This document shows, one piece after another, positions 1-11,200 of a stretch of 64,000 bases of DNA (positions within the stretch are counted from its first letter, which is position 1; every line of letters begins with the position of its first letter). Source of the stretch: Antedon bifida. Taxonomy: Eukaryota > Echinodermata > Crinoidea > Comatulida > Antedonidae. A program made the position numbers and the translations under genes. Location of the stretch: NCBI GenBank assembly GCA_963402885.1, contig OY727097.1, forward strand, positions 23,250,001 through 23,314,000, in the 5' to 3' direction. Below the pieces are notes generated by a model. The model did not search any database and was not told the origin of the DNA. It was given only the letters and a program-made list of their open reading frames with translations.

Positions 1-136
1 TCCGAGCTTTTTGGCCATAGATCATTGTGGGCAAATTTGGTTAGAATCGGATAAAAACTGTGGCCTCCAGGCTGTTCACAGACACACACACAAACACACA
101 AACACATACACACACAAACATACAGGGGTGAAAACA
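1..136 (+). repeat. Tail of a dispersed repeat with a CA-rich microsatellite
   Basis: No coding potential is seen. The segment holds an imperfect CA/ACAA microsatellite (about 79-123) followed by a short tail leading into a palindrome at 137-157. It looks like the 3' part of a dispersed repeat that the neighbouring element joined or inserted into; this is inference. Confidence 0.4.
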
Positions 137-157
137 TAACCTCCTTGGCGGAGGTAA
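137..157 (+). repeat. Left copy of a 21-bp palindrome-bearing direct repeat
   Basis: This 21-mer contains the inverted repeat CCTCCTTGGCGGAGG (CCTCC / GGAGG arms, TTGGC loop). It recurs identically at 3846-3866, so the Ngaro-like element lies between two copies. Tyrosine recombinases act at short inverted arms around a core, so the pair may mark the integration site. Confidence 0.65.
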
Positions 158-163
158 AAAACA

Positions 164-285
164 TCACGTGATTGCGGGGCGCCCTCGCAATCATCTTTTG
201 ACAGCGTGAGCATCTCATCCTCTTCACCTCACGCTGTCAACAGATTACCACGCCAGTTTTTGGCTAAGTAAAATAATTTTTACTT
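164..285 (+). repeat. A1 split direct repeat
   Basis: A 122-bp left-end repeat starting TCACGTGATTGCGGGGCGCC. It matches 3521-3642 with only a couple of substitutions. It includes CACGCTGTCA and TGACAGCGTGAG, which are complementary and could fold back. Confidence 0.8.
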
Positions 286-417
286 TTACATTTTACCAGT
301 CCCTTTTATCCTCATACACTGATAGGATTTGTGTCATCACACAATATACTTTGACTGAAATTTATCTCACACCTTATCTTACCCCCATTTTTCGAATTTT
401 CGTACTTTGTTGTAATT

Positions 418-1047
418 ATGTTGTCTGGGTGTGTCCTAGGCCACTCATTCGTTTCCGGTTTGAGCGACAGCCTCGCTTTCCATCACGGCTTGGGTAATTC
501 TTCCGGCTCCATACTTGGTCCACACCGACCTTTGTCTGACTTCCGAATCAGCCATCACTACGATAATACTGTTCTTTGGGGTGTGCCCGGCCTAAAGATA
601 AACGACCTAACTAATTTTGTAAATCGATTGGCAACATTCAAGCCAGATATCTTGATAATCGACCTCGGATCGAATGACCTCGTTGATTCGGATGCTTGGT
701 CGGCGGCAAACTATCTCTTCGAAATTCTTTTGATCTATATTTTTCCCGTCTGGACACCAATTCGGACTACTCTCTGCTCACAGACGTTCCGATTATCTCA
801 CACTGGCCACCTCCCCCCTCCCTTGTTTAACGAGCGCATTCACGATTTCAACGGTTTCCTACGCGAGTTCTGCCGCAAAACTCATGGCCTTCACTACCAT
901 ACCCATCCCGGCTTCTGGGCCAACCCCATTTCTCTGTGGTCAAATGATGGTCTCCATCCCAACTCCACAAATGGACGAAAAAGATATAAGGCGTCCCTAA
1001 GGTCTGCTTTAATGCACGGAGCCTCTTATGCTAACTCATGCCATTAA
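418..1047 (+). CDS. SGNH/GDSL-type hydrolase of the Ngaro-like element
   Basis: A 209-residue ORF with the SGNH hydrolase blocks in order. Block I is VLGHSF with the presumed nucleophile Ser10. Block III is LGSND at residues 83-87 (Asn86). Block V is DGLHP at 177-181, giving the Asp177/His180 pair. Such enzymes hydrolyse ester bonds, and related domains occur in some Ngaro and other invertebrate retroelements, where their role is unknown. The ATG lies 132 bp after repeat A1, and the reading frame is uninterrupted with all catalytic residues kept. No signal peptide is evident. Placement ahead of the gag-like ORF is odd. The alternative is a captured host esterase, but the repeat context favours an element protein. 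Confidence 0.75.
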   Translation: MLSGCVLGHSFVSGLSDSLAFHHGLGNSSGSILGPHRPLSDFRISHHYDNTVLWGVPGLKINDLTNFVNRLATFKPDILIIDLGSNDLVDSDAWSAANYLFEILLIYIFPVWTPIRTTLCSQTFRLSHTGHLPPPLFNERIHDFNGFLREFCRKTHGLHYHTHPGFWANPISLWSNDGLHPNSTNGRKRYKASLRSALMHGASYANSCH

Positions 1048-1339
1048 ATAACAACAATATTATTATCTGTTATTTTCCCTACTGCAGTCACTGTGGACAA
1101 ACCGGAACCGGATTTTGGAGAAAAAATAAATAAATACATAATTAAAACGAATAAACAAAACAAAAACCTCTCATCAAGGTTAGTATAAGCTGCCAGGCAA
1201 TACATTGTTGACACCATTCATGCTTAATCGAAACTATTTAACCATTGTAATTACATTCAAGAGAAATAAATAATAACTTGCTGTTTCTTTTTCTTTGATA
1301 TGCTACGCTAAACTGGCAAATATATTGCACGCATCTGAA
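1048..1339. other. Spacer between SGNH ORF and hairpin array
   Basis: AT-rich sequence containing AATAAATAAATAC motifs near 1127 that could serve as polyadenylation signals for the upstream ORF. Nothing else recognised. Confidence 0.3.
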
Positions 1340-1905
1340 TGCTTTATAGTTAGTACAGCATTCATTATATGACTCATGCTGGTTTCTTTGCACATCCCAA
1401 AATTTGATGGTGTCTAGTCACCCTTCCTCTAAGTAGAGCATTCATCTTATGACTCATGCTGGTTCCCCAAGTACAGCATTCATTATGACTCATGCTGGTC
1501 CCCCTACTACCACCACCACATAAATGACTTATGCTGGTTCACAAACCTCCCCCTCATACGGCGGTGTTTTATCACTCATCCTCTTAAGTACAGCATTCAT
1601 TACATGACTCATGCTGGTTCCCCAAGTACAGCATTCATTATATGACTCATGCTGGTTCCCCTACTACCACCACATAAATTAATTATGCTGGTTCATTAAC
1701 TACCCCTACATACGGCGGTGTGTTATCACTCATGCTCTTAAGTACAGCATTCATTATATGACTCATGCTGGTCCCCTAATACTATCACAAGTACAGCATT
1801 CATTATATGACTCATGCTGGTTCCCCTACTACCACCCCATACGGCGGTGTCTTATCACCCTCCTCTAAGTACAGCATTTCATTAAATGACTCGTGCTGGT
1901 TCTTT
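1340..1905 (+). repeat. Array of hairpin-forming repeats (CAGCAT...ATGCTG)
   Basis: About ten irregularly spaced copies of a 35-40-bp unit beginning AGTACAGCATTCATTATATG and ending ACTCATGCTGGTTCCCC. In most units CAGCAT and ATGCTG are complementary, giving one small hairpin each. Spacers contain a second recurring word, CATACGGCGGTG (three copies). The array lies directly upstream of the gag-like ORF, so it would be in its 5' leader. Confidence 0.8.
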
Positions 1906-2050
1906 CACTAACCCAATGCTGACTCTTTGTTTCCCATCTTGAATCACTTCATTTACATTATTGTAGAGCCGCCCTCTGCAACTTGATGATATCCGCCCAC
2001 ACACATTTCTTTCCGTCTTCATTGCACAAAGATTTTCTTACAGATACACC

Positions 2051-2680
2051 ATGTCAGGACGGAAAAGAACTAGCCAGAGGCCAAAAAAGACGGCACCAAA
2101 AAAGAAAAAAACTACACCTGTGCCAGTACCTGAACTTGACATAAATAAAGAACTAAAGGACATGAGGCATATCGTCGAAACCCTTGTAACTTCCGTGGCT
2201 GAGATTAAGGCCGGTAAGCCGAACAATCAGGACGAACCTCCCGGCACCCCCCTTTCTGAAACCCCCCAGCCAAATCCCTTACACGGAGACACCATCCCGC
2301 CAGTCAACAATGCCGAAGCCCACAGTCCTTCTACCTCGTCAATGTTTGCGTTTGAGGACCAAGACAAGCTAAATTTTCCTTTTAAATTAGCCGAGGGTAG
2401 CGCAATCTCAAATCCCTTGGAGTTTTCCGGGGGGATTAAGGCCGGGGCGATTAAGGCCGGGGCAATTGTCTCAGAAAAACTTAAGCAGAAAATAATCTCC
2501 CACAAATTCATCGAGCTGCACGACCTGCTCGACTCAAACAGCGCAGCGGAAGCATTCACGCTAACGTTCACTGGTACATTCGAACTTGTGCCTAAGCCCA
2601 AACGCCGCATCTTAAACGAACACAACTGGTCATCGGTTCGAGCCGACCTCCTTCATAAACTTGACGCAACGAGCACATGA
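2051..2680 (+). CDS. Gag-like protein of the Ngaro-like element
   Basis: A 209-residue ORF. The N-terminus (residues 1-30) is rich in Lys/Arg. A short helical, possibly coiled-coil segment follows (about 31-57), then a Pro/Ser-rich linker. The C-terminal half has the pattern found in gag-like proteins of DIRS/Ngaro-type elements: VSEKLKQKIISHKFIELHDL followed by a PKPKRRIL/NW segment. This family presumably packages the element RNA; that is inference. An 18-bp tandem duplication (about 2435-2470) gives a repeated GIKAGAIKAGAI. No zinc knuckle is present. The ATG follows a pyrimidine-rich leader and the hairpin array. No pol ORF follows. Confidence 0.6.
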   Translation: MSGRKRTSQRPKKTAPKKKKTTPVPVPELDINKELKDMRHIVETLVTSVAEIKAGKPNNQDEPPGTPLSETPQPNPLHGDTIPPVNNAEAHSPSTSSMFAFEDQDKLNFPFKLAEGSAISNPLEFSGGIKAGAIKAGAIVSEKLKQKIISHKFIELHDLLDSNSAAEAFTLTFTGTFELVPKPKRRILNEHNWSSVRADLLHKLDATST

Positions 2681-2824
2681 GTGCCATCCACCACCCCAAA
2701 CTCGCCAATCATCAGGCTGGTTGGCATATTTCCTAAGCATGACTGGGTATTAAGCGTCAAGCTTAAACAAAGTTTGATACTTATTTTTTCAGTATATCGT
2801 TTTACTTATTTCATTTGTGTTTTC

Positions 2825-3275
2825 TTTCGGTGACAGCATAGGTTGCACCGCCAATTATAATCATATGTTCAATAAGAGTCAACACATGTTGCTCCAGGTA
2901 GACTAATAAGTTATTTATATGTTTTCTTTGTCAACATGGTTGCACCGTTTATTAAACTCAATTCTCAAACGCGTACTGGAGTCAACACATGTTGCCCCAG
3001 GCAGACTAATGTAGATTGTTTCTATACGTTTTTCGGTGTCAACATTTGGTTGCACTGCCTACCTAATTAAAATGTTTAAACACGTACTGGAGTCAACACA
3101 TGTTGTTCCAGGTTGACTAATGTAGGTGTTTCTCTCCGTTTTTCGATGTCAATATTTGGTTGCTCCACCTATCAAACGTTAACGGTCAACCGGGTACTGG
3201 AGTCAACACATGTTGCTCCAGGTAGACTATGTAGATAGTTTCTATACGTTCTGGGTGTCAACATATGTTGCACCA
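2825..3275 (+). repeat. Second hairpin array (TGGAG-TCAACA...TGTTG-CTCCA)
   Basis: Four to five copies of a 105-115-bp unit. Each contains two inverted repeats: one around GGAGTCAACACATGTTGCTC, where TGGAG/CTCCA and CAACA/TGTTG pair, and one around GTGTCAACATTTGGTTGCAC. The array lies between the gag-like ORF and repeat B1. Confidence 0.8.
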
Positions 3276-3373
3276 TCATGCTTCATTGTTTCGATTTGAT
3301 CTGAATGGCTTGTCATCGGTTCTACCTGCACTTAATTTGGGCTGCTTCGTTGGCTCCTTCGTTGCCAACTGTG

Positions 3374-3520
3374 TTGGCCCTTTCAGAGCATCCCAATGTT
3401 CCTTTTTTATGTTCTCCTTTTACGTGCATGTTGCAACGATGACTTGCCATTCATATTAAATAACTTTACAACCAATACTTGTTTTCTTGTATTTGTTTAT
3501 CGTGCTCACATGTGTCAAAA
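3374..3520 (+). repeat. B1 split direct repeat
   Basis: 147 bp, matching 3699-3845 with about two or three substitutions. It ends in GTGTCAAAA directly against A2, the B1/A2 junction expected of Ngaro-type ends. Confidence 0.8.
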
Positions 3521-3642
3521 TCACGTGATTGCGGGGCGCCCTCGCAATCATCTTTTGACAGCGTGAGCATCTCATCCTCTTCACCTCACGCTGTCAACAG
3601 ATTACCACGCTAGTTTTCGGCTAAGTAAAATAATTTTTACTT
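3521..3642 (+). repeat. A2 split direct repeat
   Basis: 122 bp, the second copy of A1, abutting B1 with no spacer. It is separated from B2 by 56 bp of pyrimidine-rich DNA. Confidence 0.8.
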
Positions 3643-3698
3643 CCCTCCCTCCACTCCCTCTCTAATTTGTTTTCAATTACGATTTTGAGACATGTGTA

Positions 3699-3845
3699 TT
3701 GGCCCTTTCAGAGCATCCCAATGTTCCTTTTTTATGTTCTCCTTTTACGTGCATGTTGCAACGATGACTTACCATTCATATTAAATAACTTTACAACCAA
3801 TAGTTGTTTTCTTGTATTTGTTTATCGTGCTCACATGTGTCAAAA
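3699..3845 (+). repeat. B2 split direct repeat (right terminus)
   Basis: 147 bp, the second copy of B1. It is followed at once by the right copy of the 21-bp palindromic repeat. Confidence 0.8.
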
Positions 3846-3866
3846 TAACCTCCTTGGCGGAGGTAA
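3846..3866 (+). repeat. Right copy of the 21-bp palindrome-bearing repeat
   Basis: Identical to 137-157 (core CCTCCTTGGCGGAGG). Confidence 0.65.
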
Positions 3867-3879
3867 TGAAGTAATTATA

Positions 3880-4214
3880 GCATCGAATTTAAAATTAATA
3901 ACAAAACTTGCATATACCTTAATAATAATCGCATTAGTGCTCTTCCGCATACCTGTATCAAATGGGAAAACGAATTTGGACATATAGCCGACTGGGAGGT
4001 GTTATATAAATTAACATACATAAGTACAATGGACATAAGACTGAGATATTTTCAGTATAAAATATTAAATATGTTCTTGACTACAAATATTTTACTACAT
4101 AAATTTAAAATTAAAGATTCTGAATTGTACGATACTTGTAAGGAAGAGCCGGAGTGTTTGCATCATCTTTTTTGGAAATGTAAAAAAGTAATATCAATTG
4201 GAAAGACAAATTAA
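3880..4214 (+). pseudogene. 3' fragment of a non-LTR retrotransposon ORF (zf-RVT-like tail)
   Basis: One frame reads through KWENEFGHIADWEVLYKLTY and DIRLRYFQYKILN to CKEEPECLHHLFWKCK. This is the conserved C-terminal region of LINE ORF2 proteins that ends in a CxxC/HxxxC-type zinc-binding motif. The fragment has no start and lacks the polymerase domain. It lies immediately right of the Ngaro-like element. The LINE clade cannot be assigned. Confidence 0.65.
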
Positions 4215-4638
4215 TCAAACAAAATGAATTATTAATAAACCACTACAAACAAAACAGACAGTAGGCCTGCCACTACTACTAGAATAGTTAGTTATCATTT
4301 CTTATTTACATAATAACGAAATTTTCACTACTGTTGAACTACGTCTCTAAATCTGTTTTAAAAAGAACAATACAATCATAACCTGTAGTATATTGATAAT
4401 GCCTATATCGTAAGTGAATCTTGCAGATATTGACATTATGTGCCTATTTATTGTGAAATCATCCATCATAATCATAATAATTATCACCATATTAATCATT
4501 ATCGTAACATTGTTCATTACAAATAATATATATTGTAATGTTTTAATCTTTCCACGTACCATGGTTTTGTAATCTACAATTCAAACGGTTTAAAAGACCC
4601 TAACATAAGAATTTGAGTTAATGAAGGCCATTTAATAA
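4215..4638. other. Putative 3' flank/UTR of the caspase gene
   Basis: AT-rich, no ORF of note. On the minus strand an AATAAA (TTTATT at about 4446) lies downstream of the caspase stop codon and could be its polyadenylation signal. The assignment is tentative. Confidence 0.3.
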
Positions 4639-5204
4639 TTAAAAGTATAGCCTTTTTCTTAAACTAAACGCAGGAAATGGCACTTGTAACTTGTTCTCGC
4701 TTACTTTTTTATTCACATGAATTAAAATATCAATAACGTGATGCTTATCATGGAATGTTGCTAAAGCTTCCGTCAGGCTTTTAATGTAATACGAACCACA
4801 ATCGGTGTTGTAATACCTATACGACACTGCCAGAGGTGCTGTAGAATATCCAATGAGGAAATCAGCGTCATTGAGATCTTTAAGAGTAGCTCCACCGCCG
4901 TCATCTTTTGGGTCATTGGCATTTCGACATGCTTGTATAAAAAATACTTTAGGTTTTAAGCGAAGACTTTTACAGCTCTTTTCTCCAACGCTAGCGGTAA
5001 GGTCAAAAATCATACAAGCTTCTCCATCACTACCATAAACCATGTCATATCCACCATGAGACAGTATACAGCAAACAAAACAATCATAGTCTTTATGATC
5101 TTTTGTTCGCATTTCATCCATCACATCCTTCATCTGCTGAGCAGTTTGGTTGCGTTTCGATTCAATTTCAAATCCAAATTCTTTGAAAACACGTTTTAGA
5201 TTTT
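4639..5204 (-). CDS. Caspase exon 4: catalytic p20/p10 region
   Basis: 187 codons plus a TAA stop (4639-4641). The acceptor is TTAACAG at 5205-5211. It encodes NLKRVFKEFGFEIES, CCILSHGG with the catalytic His, FFIQACRN with the catalytic Cys, then DFLIGYSTAP, VSYRYYNTDCGSYYIKSL (small-subunit substrate pocket) and a C-terminal SLRKRLYF typical of caspases. The linker between the two subunits is only about 20 residues, with Asp-rich candidate cleavage sites (NDPKDD, DLNDAD). The residue after the Cys-Arg is Asn rather than the usual Gly. Confidence 0.9.
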
Positions 5205-8200
5205 CTGTTAAGAGAGCATTATTTTGTCAGATTTATATAGTAAAATATCTAAGTAATTGATTGATTAATTTGACAAAGTTGGCATTACAAATATAAAGAT
5301 AAATAACATAATTGTTTGAAAGACTACTTACAACTGATTTTTATAGAAAAATAGGCCTATTGTATATTAATATGTTTCTATATAAATGTATATTGAGTTA
5401 ATAATAAAACACTGACACGAAGAAAACCCAATCGTTGTATACCTTCATCCTTATCGGAACCATCTCTCGTTGTCATTCCTTTAAAATCAACATTGTTTAT
5501 GATAAGGCATATTCCACGCGGTGTGTGGGTCATGGCGTATATTTCCAAATCTGGTACAAGAAAAATATACAAATATTATTTTTTATAAACAATATTCTGT
5601 AGGTCTGAAAAAGTTCAAATTTAAGTATTGTGGTTAGAATAACATGATCAAAGTTCAAATACATTTGGTTGCAATTTCACTAATTTTTTATTGTCACTAC
5701 TAAATAGAACGTTGGCGTGTCGCGCGTTGGGATAAATTGATGTAAGCAGATTTTTGGGAATTATTCATTATTAATTTGTAATGCATTATATTAATGAATA
5801 AATAAGTTGTTATTAGCAATCGTTTTTATTTTAAAGTTAGTAACTTATTATGTTTACAATTATAGTAATAAACTTCTAACTTTATAGTTTAAAGTTTTAT
5901 ATATTAAGACACATAATTTTGCCTAGCATTACCGGATGAGTTGAGTAAATTAAACATAATATTAAATGCTGACCACTACAGACTAGTGTAAGCTAGTCAT
6001 TTTTAGAATAAAGATAATATGCAATACCTGTATTATAATTCTAGAAAACAATTCTACTCGTTGCTTTGACAACGAATAGAAACAAGAATAATTATAATCA
6101 GACACAATGGTATAACTATATTGTTACATTTTCAAAATGAGATCATACTCATAATAATTTACCTTCTCTCGTCATCGCAATATCTGCAACTGGTAGTTGT
6201 GTTTCCTCCATTTTCTTTTCTAAGGAAAGATAAATACCATACGTAAATATGTCCGTCTTGCACAATATGTAGATGATACTGCATGTTTTAATGGTACAGA
6301 AGGAACAGTGCCTATATTATTCGGGATTTGCGATTGACTTATAATATACACATTTATTTTGAATGGTGTGGATCGAAATCAATACAACACATTTTCAATT
6401 ACCCAGACCCATTAGATCTTTCACCTGAACAAGAAGAAATCTAGAGAGTTCACTCGCTTCGCTCTCACTCTCCAGACGTGCAGTGTAGACGCTCGCGTAC
6501 CATCTAGGTCGTTCACACAGATGGTTCTCGAATACACAGTAATTTCAGCGTAAAAAACTAGCGATTTCAAATTTACTAATGCAGGACTATAATATATGTC
6601 ATTTACAGGAACGAATAAATAGACACGGTGATTTATGTAGTCAACTATAATTAGCACCCTGGGAATTGCTTCCGAAAGAGAAACTTGTCACAAAATGAGT
6701 CCAATAATGTTTTAGTCAAATTTAAAGAAACCCAATTTGTGTTTTGTATGTAACATTAGGGTTTTGAGGGATTGGTGAAACAAGGAACACTTTCTAAATA
6801 TATTCTTTATCCACTCAGTAAAAGAATAATATTTGTTTTCATGTTTTATAAATAATATACCGGTACCAATAAACACAGTGAAATATTTGCGTTTTAATAC
6901 TTTGTTGAAACTGTGACTGTCGTAGTCGATTGAAATAGTGAAGTAACGATACACCACTACGACGTTTATATTTTTTTGTAATTATTAATTAATACAAACG
7001 TTGAGAAGCAACTGTCAGTAATACAGTTTTGTTTGTATATGTGTTTATATTAATAGAGACATTTTAGCATTTTTAACTAAGATATCTTTATTTCCGAATA
7101 AATAACAGCTTGGCGCGCCATCTATCAATCAATCAGGCATCCTTCAGTCAACATTGACTATGGAGACAACATTGGAGAGAATTTCATCAGTTATCCAGTG
7201 AGCCTGTGTGAGTTCCAGTAGGTGATCTAGATTTTCAGATACCTCTCTTCATTTTCCATACGATAAGTCCTGCCTTAATACAATCTTTCCATGATTTTCG
7301 GTCATCAGCCGTTTTTTCCCAGGTGTTAACATTGATGTCCATTGCCTTCAAGTCTCTTTTACATGCATCTTTGAAACGCAAAAGTGGACGTCCTTTGGAT
7401 CTTTTATAATTCGCTAGCTCATAACATAACCTTTGGAGTTCTTGTGTCATCCATTCCTCTGACATGACCAAGCCATCGTAGTCTTCGCTGTCGAATTAAT
7501 GTAAACATCGAAGGAATGCCGCATCTATAAAGGATACTGTTGTTTGTTACCTTGTCCTGCCATCTGATATTTAAGATAGTCCGTAGACAGCGGAGGTGAA
7601 ATACATTTAGTTTCTTTTCTTGTCTAGCATAGGTTTTCCACGATTCAGCTCTATACTATTAGACCTAATGTTTATCCCTCAAGGACCTATACATTTACCT
7701 ACTTGTGTTATACCAAATAAGTATACTATCAGCTACTAAAAACAAATATCGTATTAATGTGTGCGGGTTTTTTTCAGCATGGACATCCATTAAACAGTGT
7801 ATACCACGATCGGAAAACACACCTATTTGGAGCAAATCTGACTTCCGAACCACCATCACTTTTTTCCTTATTTGTTCATCCACGTCAGCCTCTTCATGGT
7901 TGTTCACGAGATCATTCAAGACTCGTGTCTAAGAATTCCGTTGGCAATGTTAGGTCTTTTTGAGGATGTCAAGGTCATGTATATTAACATTATAAGTATA
8001 GGTATATGTCTGGTTTTAACACTCGCCTGCCAGGAAATTTGGAAGGTCTTGACTTCATAGCTTTATCTATGTCTTTAGGCCAATTTTTTTTCTGGTCCAG
8101 TTATTAAGAGTTTAAAGAAGAAATGTACCGTCAATAACGCAGACTTGTTTTTCAGATTCAGAACTGGCATCTCATTTTTAAACTTTAATTCAAGTAAATT

Positions 8201-11200
8201 GAGGAGAGTATTCTTTGTTTTTATCGTTTTTTCATCTAACTACCTACTACGCATATGAACATATTAATAGGACCTGGAGTGAGTTAGAATAAAAAAACGA
8301 ATGGCAAGTCAATATTCATTTTGTTGGTCAGTATCACAAGGCACATTATCTGGTATGGTACCAGGTATCTGGTGTTCAGCTATTCGTGTATCCTCTACTT
8401 TCGGTTCCTTGTATTGTCAATTATGAAAACGTTTTGTTTTGGTGATATTCTCGTCGAATATGCTTGAGTCTACCATGCATAAATCCAGAAAATGTCTTTA
8501 TCGTATCTGACCGTTCTCTGAAACTGTCAACAGACTTTCACAAAATATCATAGTAGAGCCTTCGCTGTATTACAATGTATTACAACTATTACAATGATTA
8601 GGTTGTGCCCACAGATGGTTCTCGAATACATAGTAACTTCAGCGTAAAAAAAACTGGCGATTTCAAATGTACGTACCGCAGGACTATAATACATTGTCGT
8701 TTACAGAAACGAAAAAATAGACACAATGATTTATGTAGTCAACCAAAATTAGCACCCTGGGAATTACTTCTGAAAGAGAAACTTGTCACAAAATGAGTCC
8801 AAATTTTTTATTTTGACGTGACTCATTTAAGCAAACCCAATTATTTGTGTTTTGTATCTAGCATTAGGGTTGAGGATGAGGATAGGTACAAAGAGGAACA
8901 ATTTTTAAATATATTCTTTATCCACTCTGTAACGAAATATTTTTTCAGTTTTATAGGTCTATAAATAATATACTACTAAATAGAGTAAACATTTCCGATT
9001 CAATACTTTGTTAAAACTGTCACTGTCATAGTCGATTGAAATAGTAAAGTACATGTAATGATACACCACTACGACGTTTATATTTTTTGTATTATTAATT
9101 AATACAAACGTTGAGAAGCAACTTTATTGTTAGAAAACTTACTTGTAAAAATGTTGTCGTGTTAGGATGGAAATCGGTGATGGAAAATAAGGAAAATTGT
9201 CTTCAGCTTAATGTGATCGTGTTAACAGAGAGGATGCTTGATCAAAGAGGTCGAAAAACCCGCCCTCTCCGTTCTCAAAATAGAATTGTGTTCTCAACCC
9301 AATTCTTGATTATGTGTTTATAATCTAAAAGTAGGGGCTACTCACACTCGCAGTAATAAAGTTTATTTGTATATTTGTTTACATTATATCTAACAGTACC
9401 AACACTCACAATAAGAAATTTGCGATTCAAATGGCGATCAAAAGTGGTTAATACCTATTTACAGTATTGTATAGCATTGCAATACTATTTATGTTTATTC
9501 TGCAAGGGCCCATAAATTTACCTACTTTTGGTTAACCGTGGAGGTATCCCTCCATGGTTATTAAACCAACTAATTTGGAATGTTCCATTCATCGCAAATC
9601 AATACATTTGTAAAAACGTATATAAAATCTATCAAAATAGTATTTTTTAAAGAAAATCGGTCTTCAACATTATAATGCTGTACTCGAGCTGTTCAACCGG
9701 TTTTCAGCCATTAAATACAGTTATCGTAGGAGGAGATAGGAAAATGCGAAGCATCCTCGTATTATTGTCTGCGGGTATTTTTCAAGATGGACATCCATTA
9801 GACAGTGCATACCACGATCGGAAAACACCCCTATTTGTGGCAAATCGTTGACCCTAAATTCGTTATAATTGTCAATAACTAATTATCCAACTCAATTTAA
9901 TTAGTAAACATGGTTACATCAGGTGGTTAAAATCAGTACCGAAAGTACGAACCAACTTTATATACCATCGAGTAAAAATTCTAGAAATAACGCGCGATTT
10001 ACCGAATTTTGCCCTTACGTAAATTAATATATAGACTAGATTCGCGCGCGTATCATCTAGGTCGTGTCCACAGATGTTCTCGAATACACAGTAATTTCAG
10101 CGTAGAAAATGTACGTACCGCAGGACTATAGTACATTTTCATTTACAGAAACGAATAAATAGACACGATGATTTATGTAAAATTAGCACCCTGGGAATTA
10201 GGCCTTGTCTTAAAAATGAGTCAATTTTTTTTTTTAAACTTATTTAAACAAACCTAATCTGTGCTTTGTATATAACAGTAGAGTTGAGGGATGGGGAAGA
10301 GGAAGAGGATGGGAAGACCAATTTTTAAATATATTCTCTATCCACTACGACGTTTATATTGTTTATACTTATTAATTAATACAAACGTTGAGAAGCAACT
10401 GTCAGTAATCTACCCACAGTCACAGTAATAATATATAGAAGCGTGGCTATTTGATGTATGTATATGTCAAGAAAAAGGGTAATTAACACTAATTAGTGGC
10501 TTAGTGTAGTGATTGACATTTTAAAATGATTTTGATTTATACCCTGAAAATAAACATTAATTAGCAGTGGGTTTTACAAATGTATTAATTATGCTACTTA
10601 ATGAAACAGAAACTGACCGTTGACATTTTCTTGAGGGCCATGGTACTTTTTTATAAAATGTATTCGAATATGCTAATTAAAATGTTAATTAGCGTTGATT
10701 AGTGGCTTTCTTATATTGACTGGGTACAGGAGTTGATACTTCAAGTTTAATCCTAATTTAGTTAGTTAGTACAGAGGTGGAAATTTAAGAAAATCCGTTT
10801 GGTGTACATGACTTGTGCTAAACAAATTCCAATGGGTCTCCGGTTTATAAAGTTAAGTGGTCTATTTCGCACAAGTGTGAGAGTTCTAAATAAATGTATT
10901 TATTTGTATCTCATTGTAAATACGACTGTTACCTGCTTACAAACCTAATACATTGTATTAACACTAATTGTGTTCATGGTAGAAATAAGTATGAAATGAT
11001 GTTAAAGGTCACCTTGTTGAAATGAGATTCCTTGCTGTAACGGAACCAACTCCTCAAGCTTGTCTGAAAATAGATAAAATACATTAATTTTTATAACCAT
11101 TCCAAATAGCCTAATTAAGGGATACTTTTAAATCGTAAATCATAAATCAACAATATTTTGTTTTAAAGTGTACTATACCAAGATTGTTAAATTACTCCAT

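Larger units (their letters stand above)
164..3845 (+). mobile_element. Ngaro-like (DIRS-order) retroelement derivative with split direct repeats
   Basis: The ends form split direct repeats: A1 (164-285), then internal sequence, then B1 (3374-3520), A2 (3521-3642) and B2 (3699-3845). A1/A2 are nearly identical over 122 bp and B1/B2 over 147 bp. The A1-internal-B1A2B2 order is diagnostic of Ngaro-type tyrosine-recombinase retrotransposons. Inside are an SGNH-hydrolase ORF and a gag-like ORF, separated and followed by hairpin-repeat arrays. No reverse transcriptase, RNase H or tyrosine recombinase is present in any frame, so the copy is non-autonomous and would need proteins in trans. Both ORFs are open, which suggests either recent origin or selection on them. 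The family call rests on repeat order and the two ORFs. Confidence 0.75.

Noticed and set aside
1340-1905. Regularly repeated units could suggest a CRISPR-like array
   Set aside because: Units are irregular in length and spacing, the spacers are themselves repeated, no cas genes are present, and the DNA is eukaryotic. It is a hairpin satellite inside a retroelement.
2227-2625. 132-codon minus-strand ORF opposite the gag-like gene
   Set aside because: It is an antisense shadow of the gag-like ORF, with no motif.
3265-3987. Short plus-strand ORFs over the Ngaro-like right end
   Set aside because: They read through the B1/B2 terminal repeats and are not conserved as protein.
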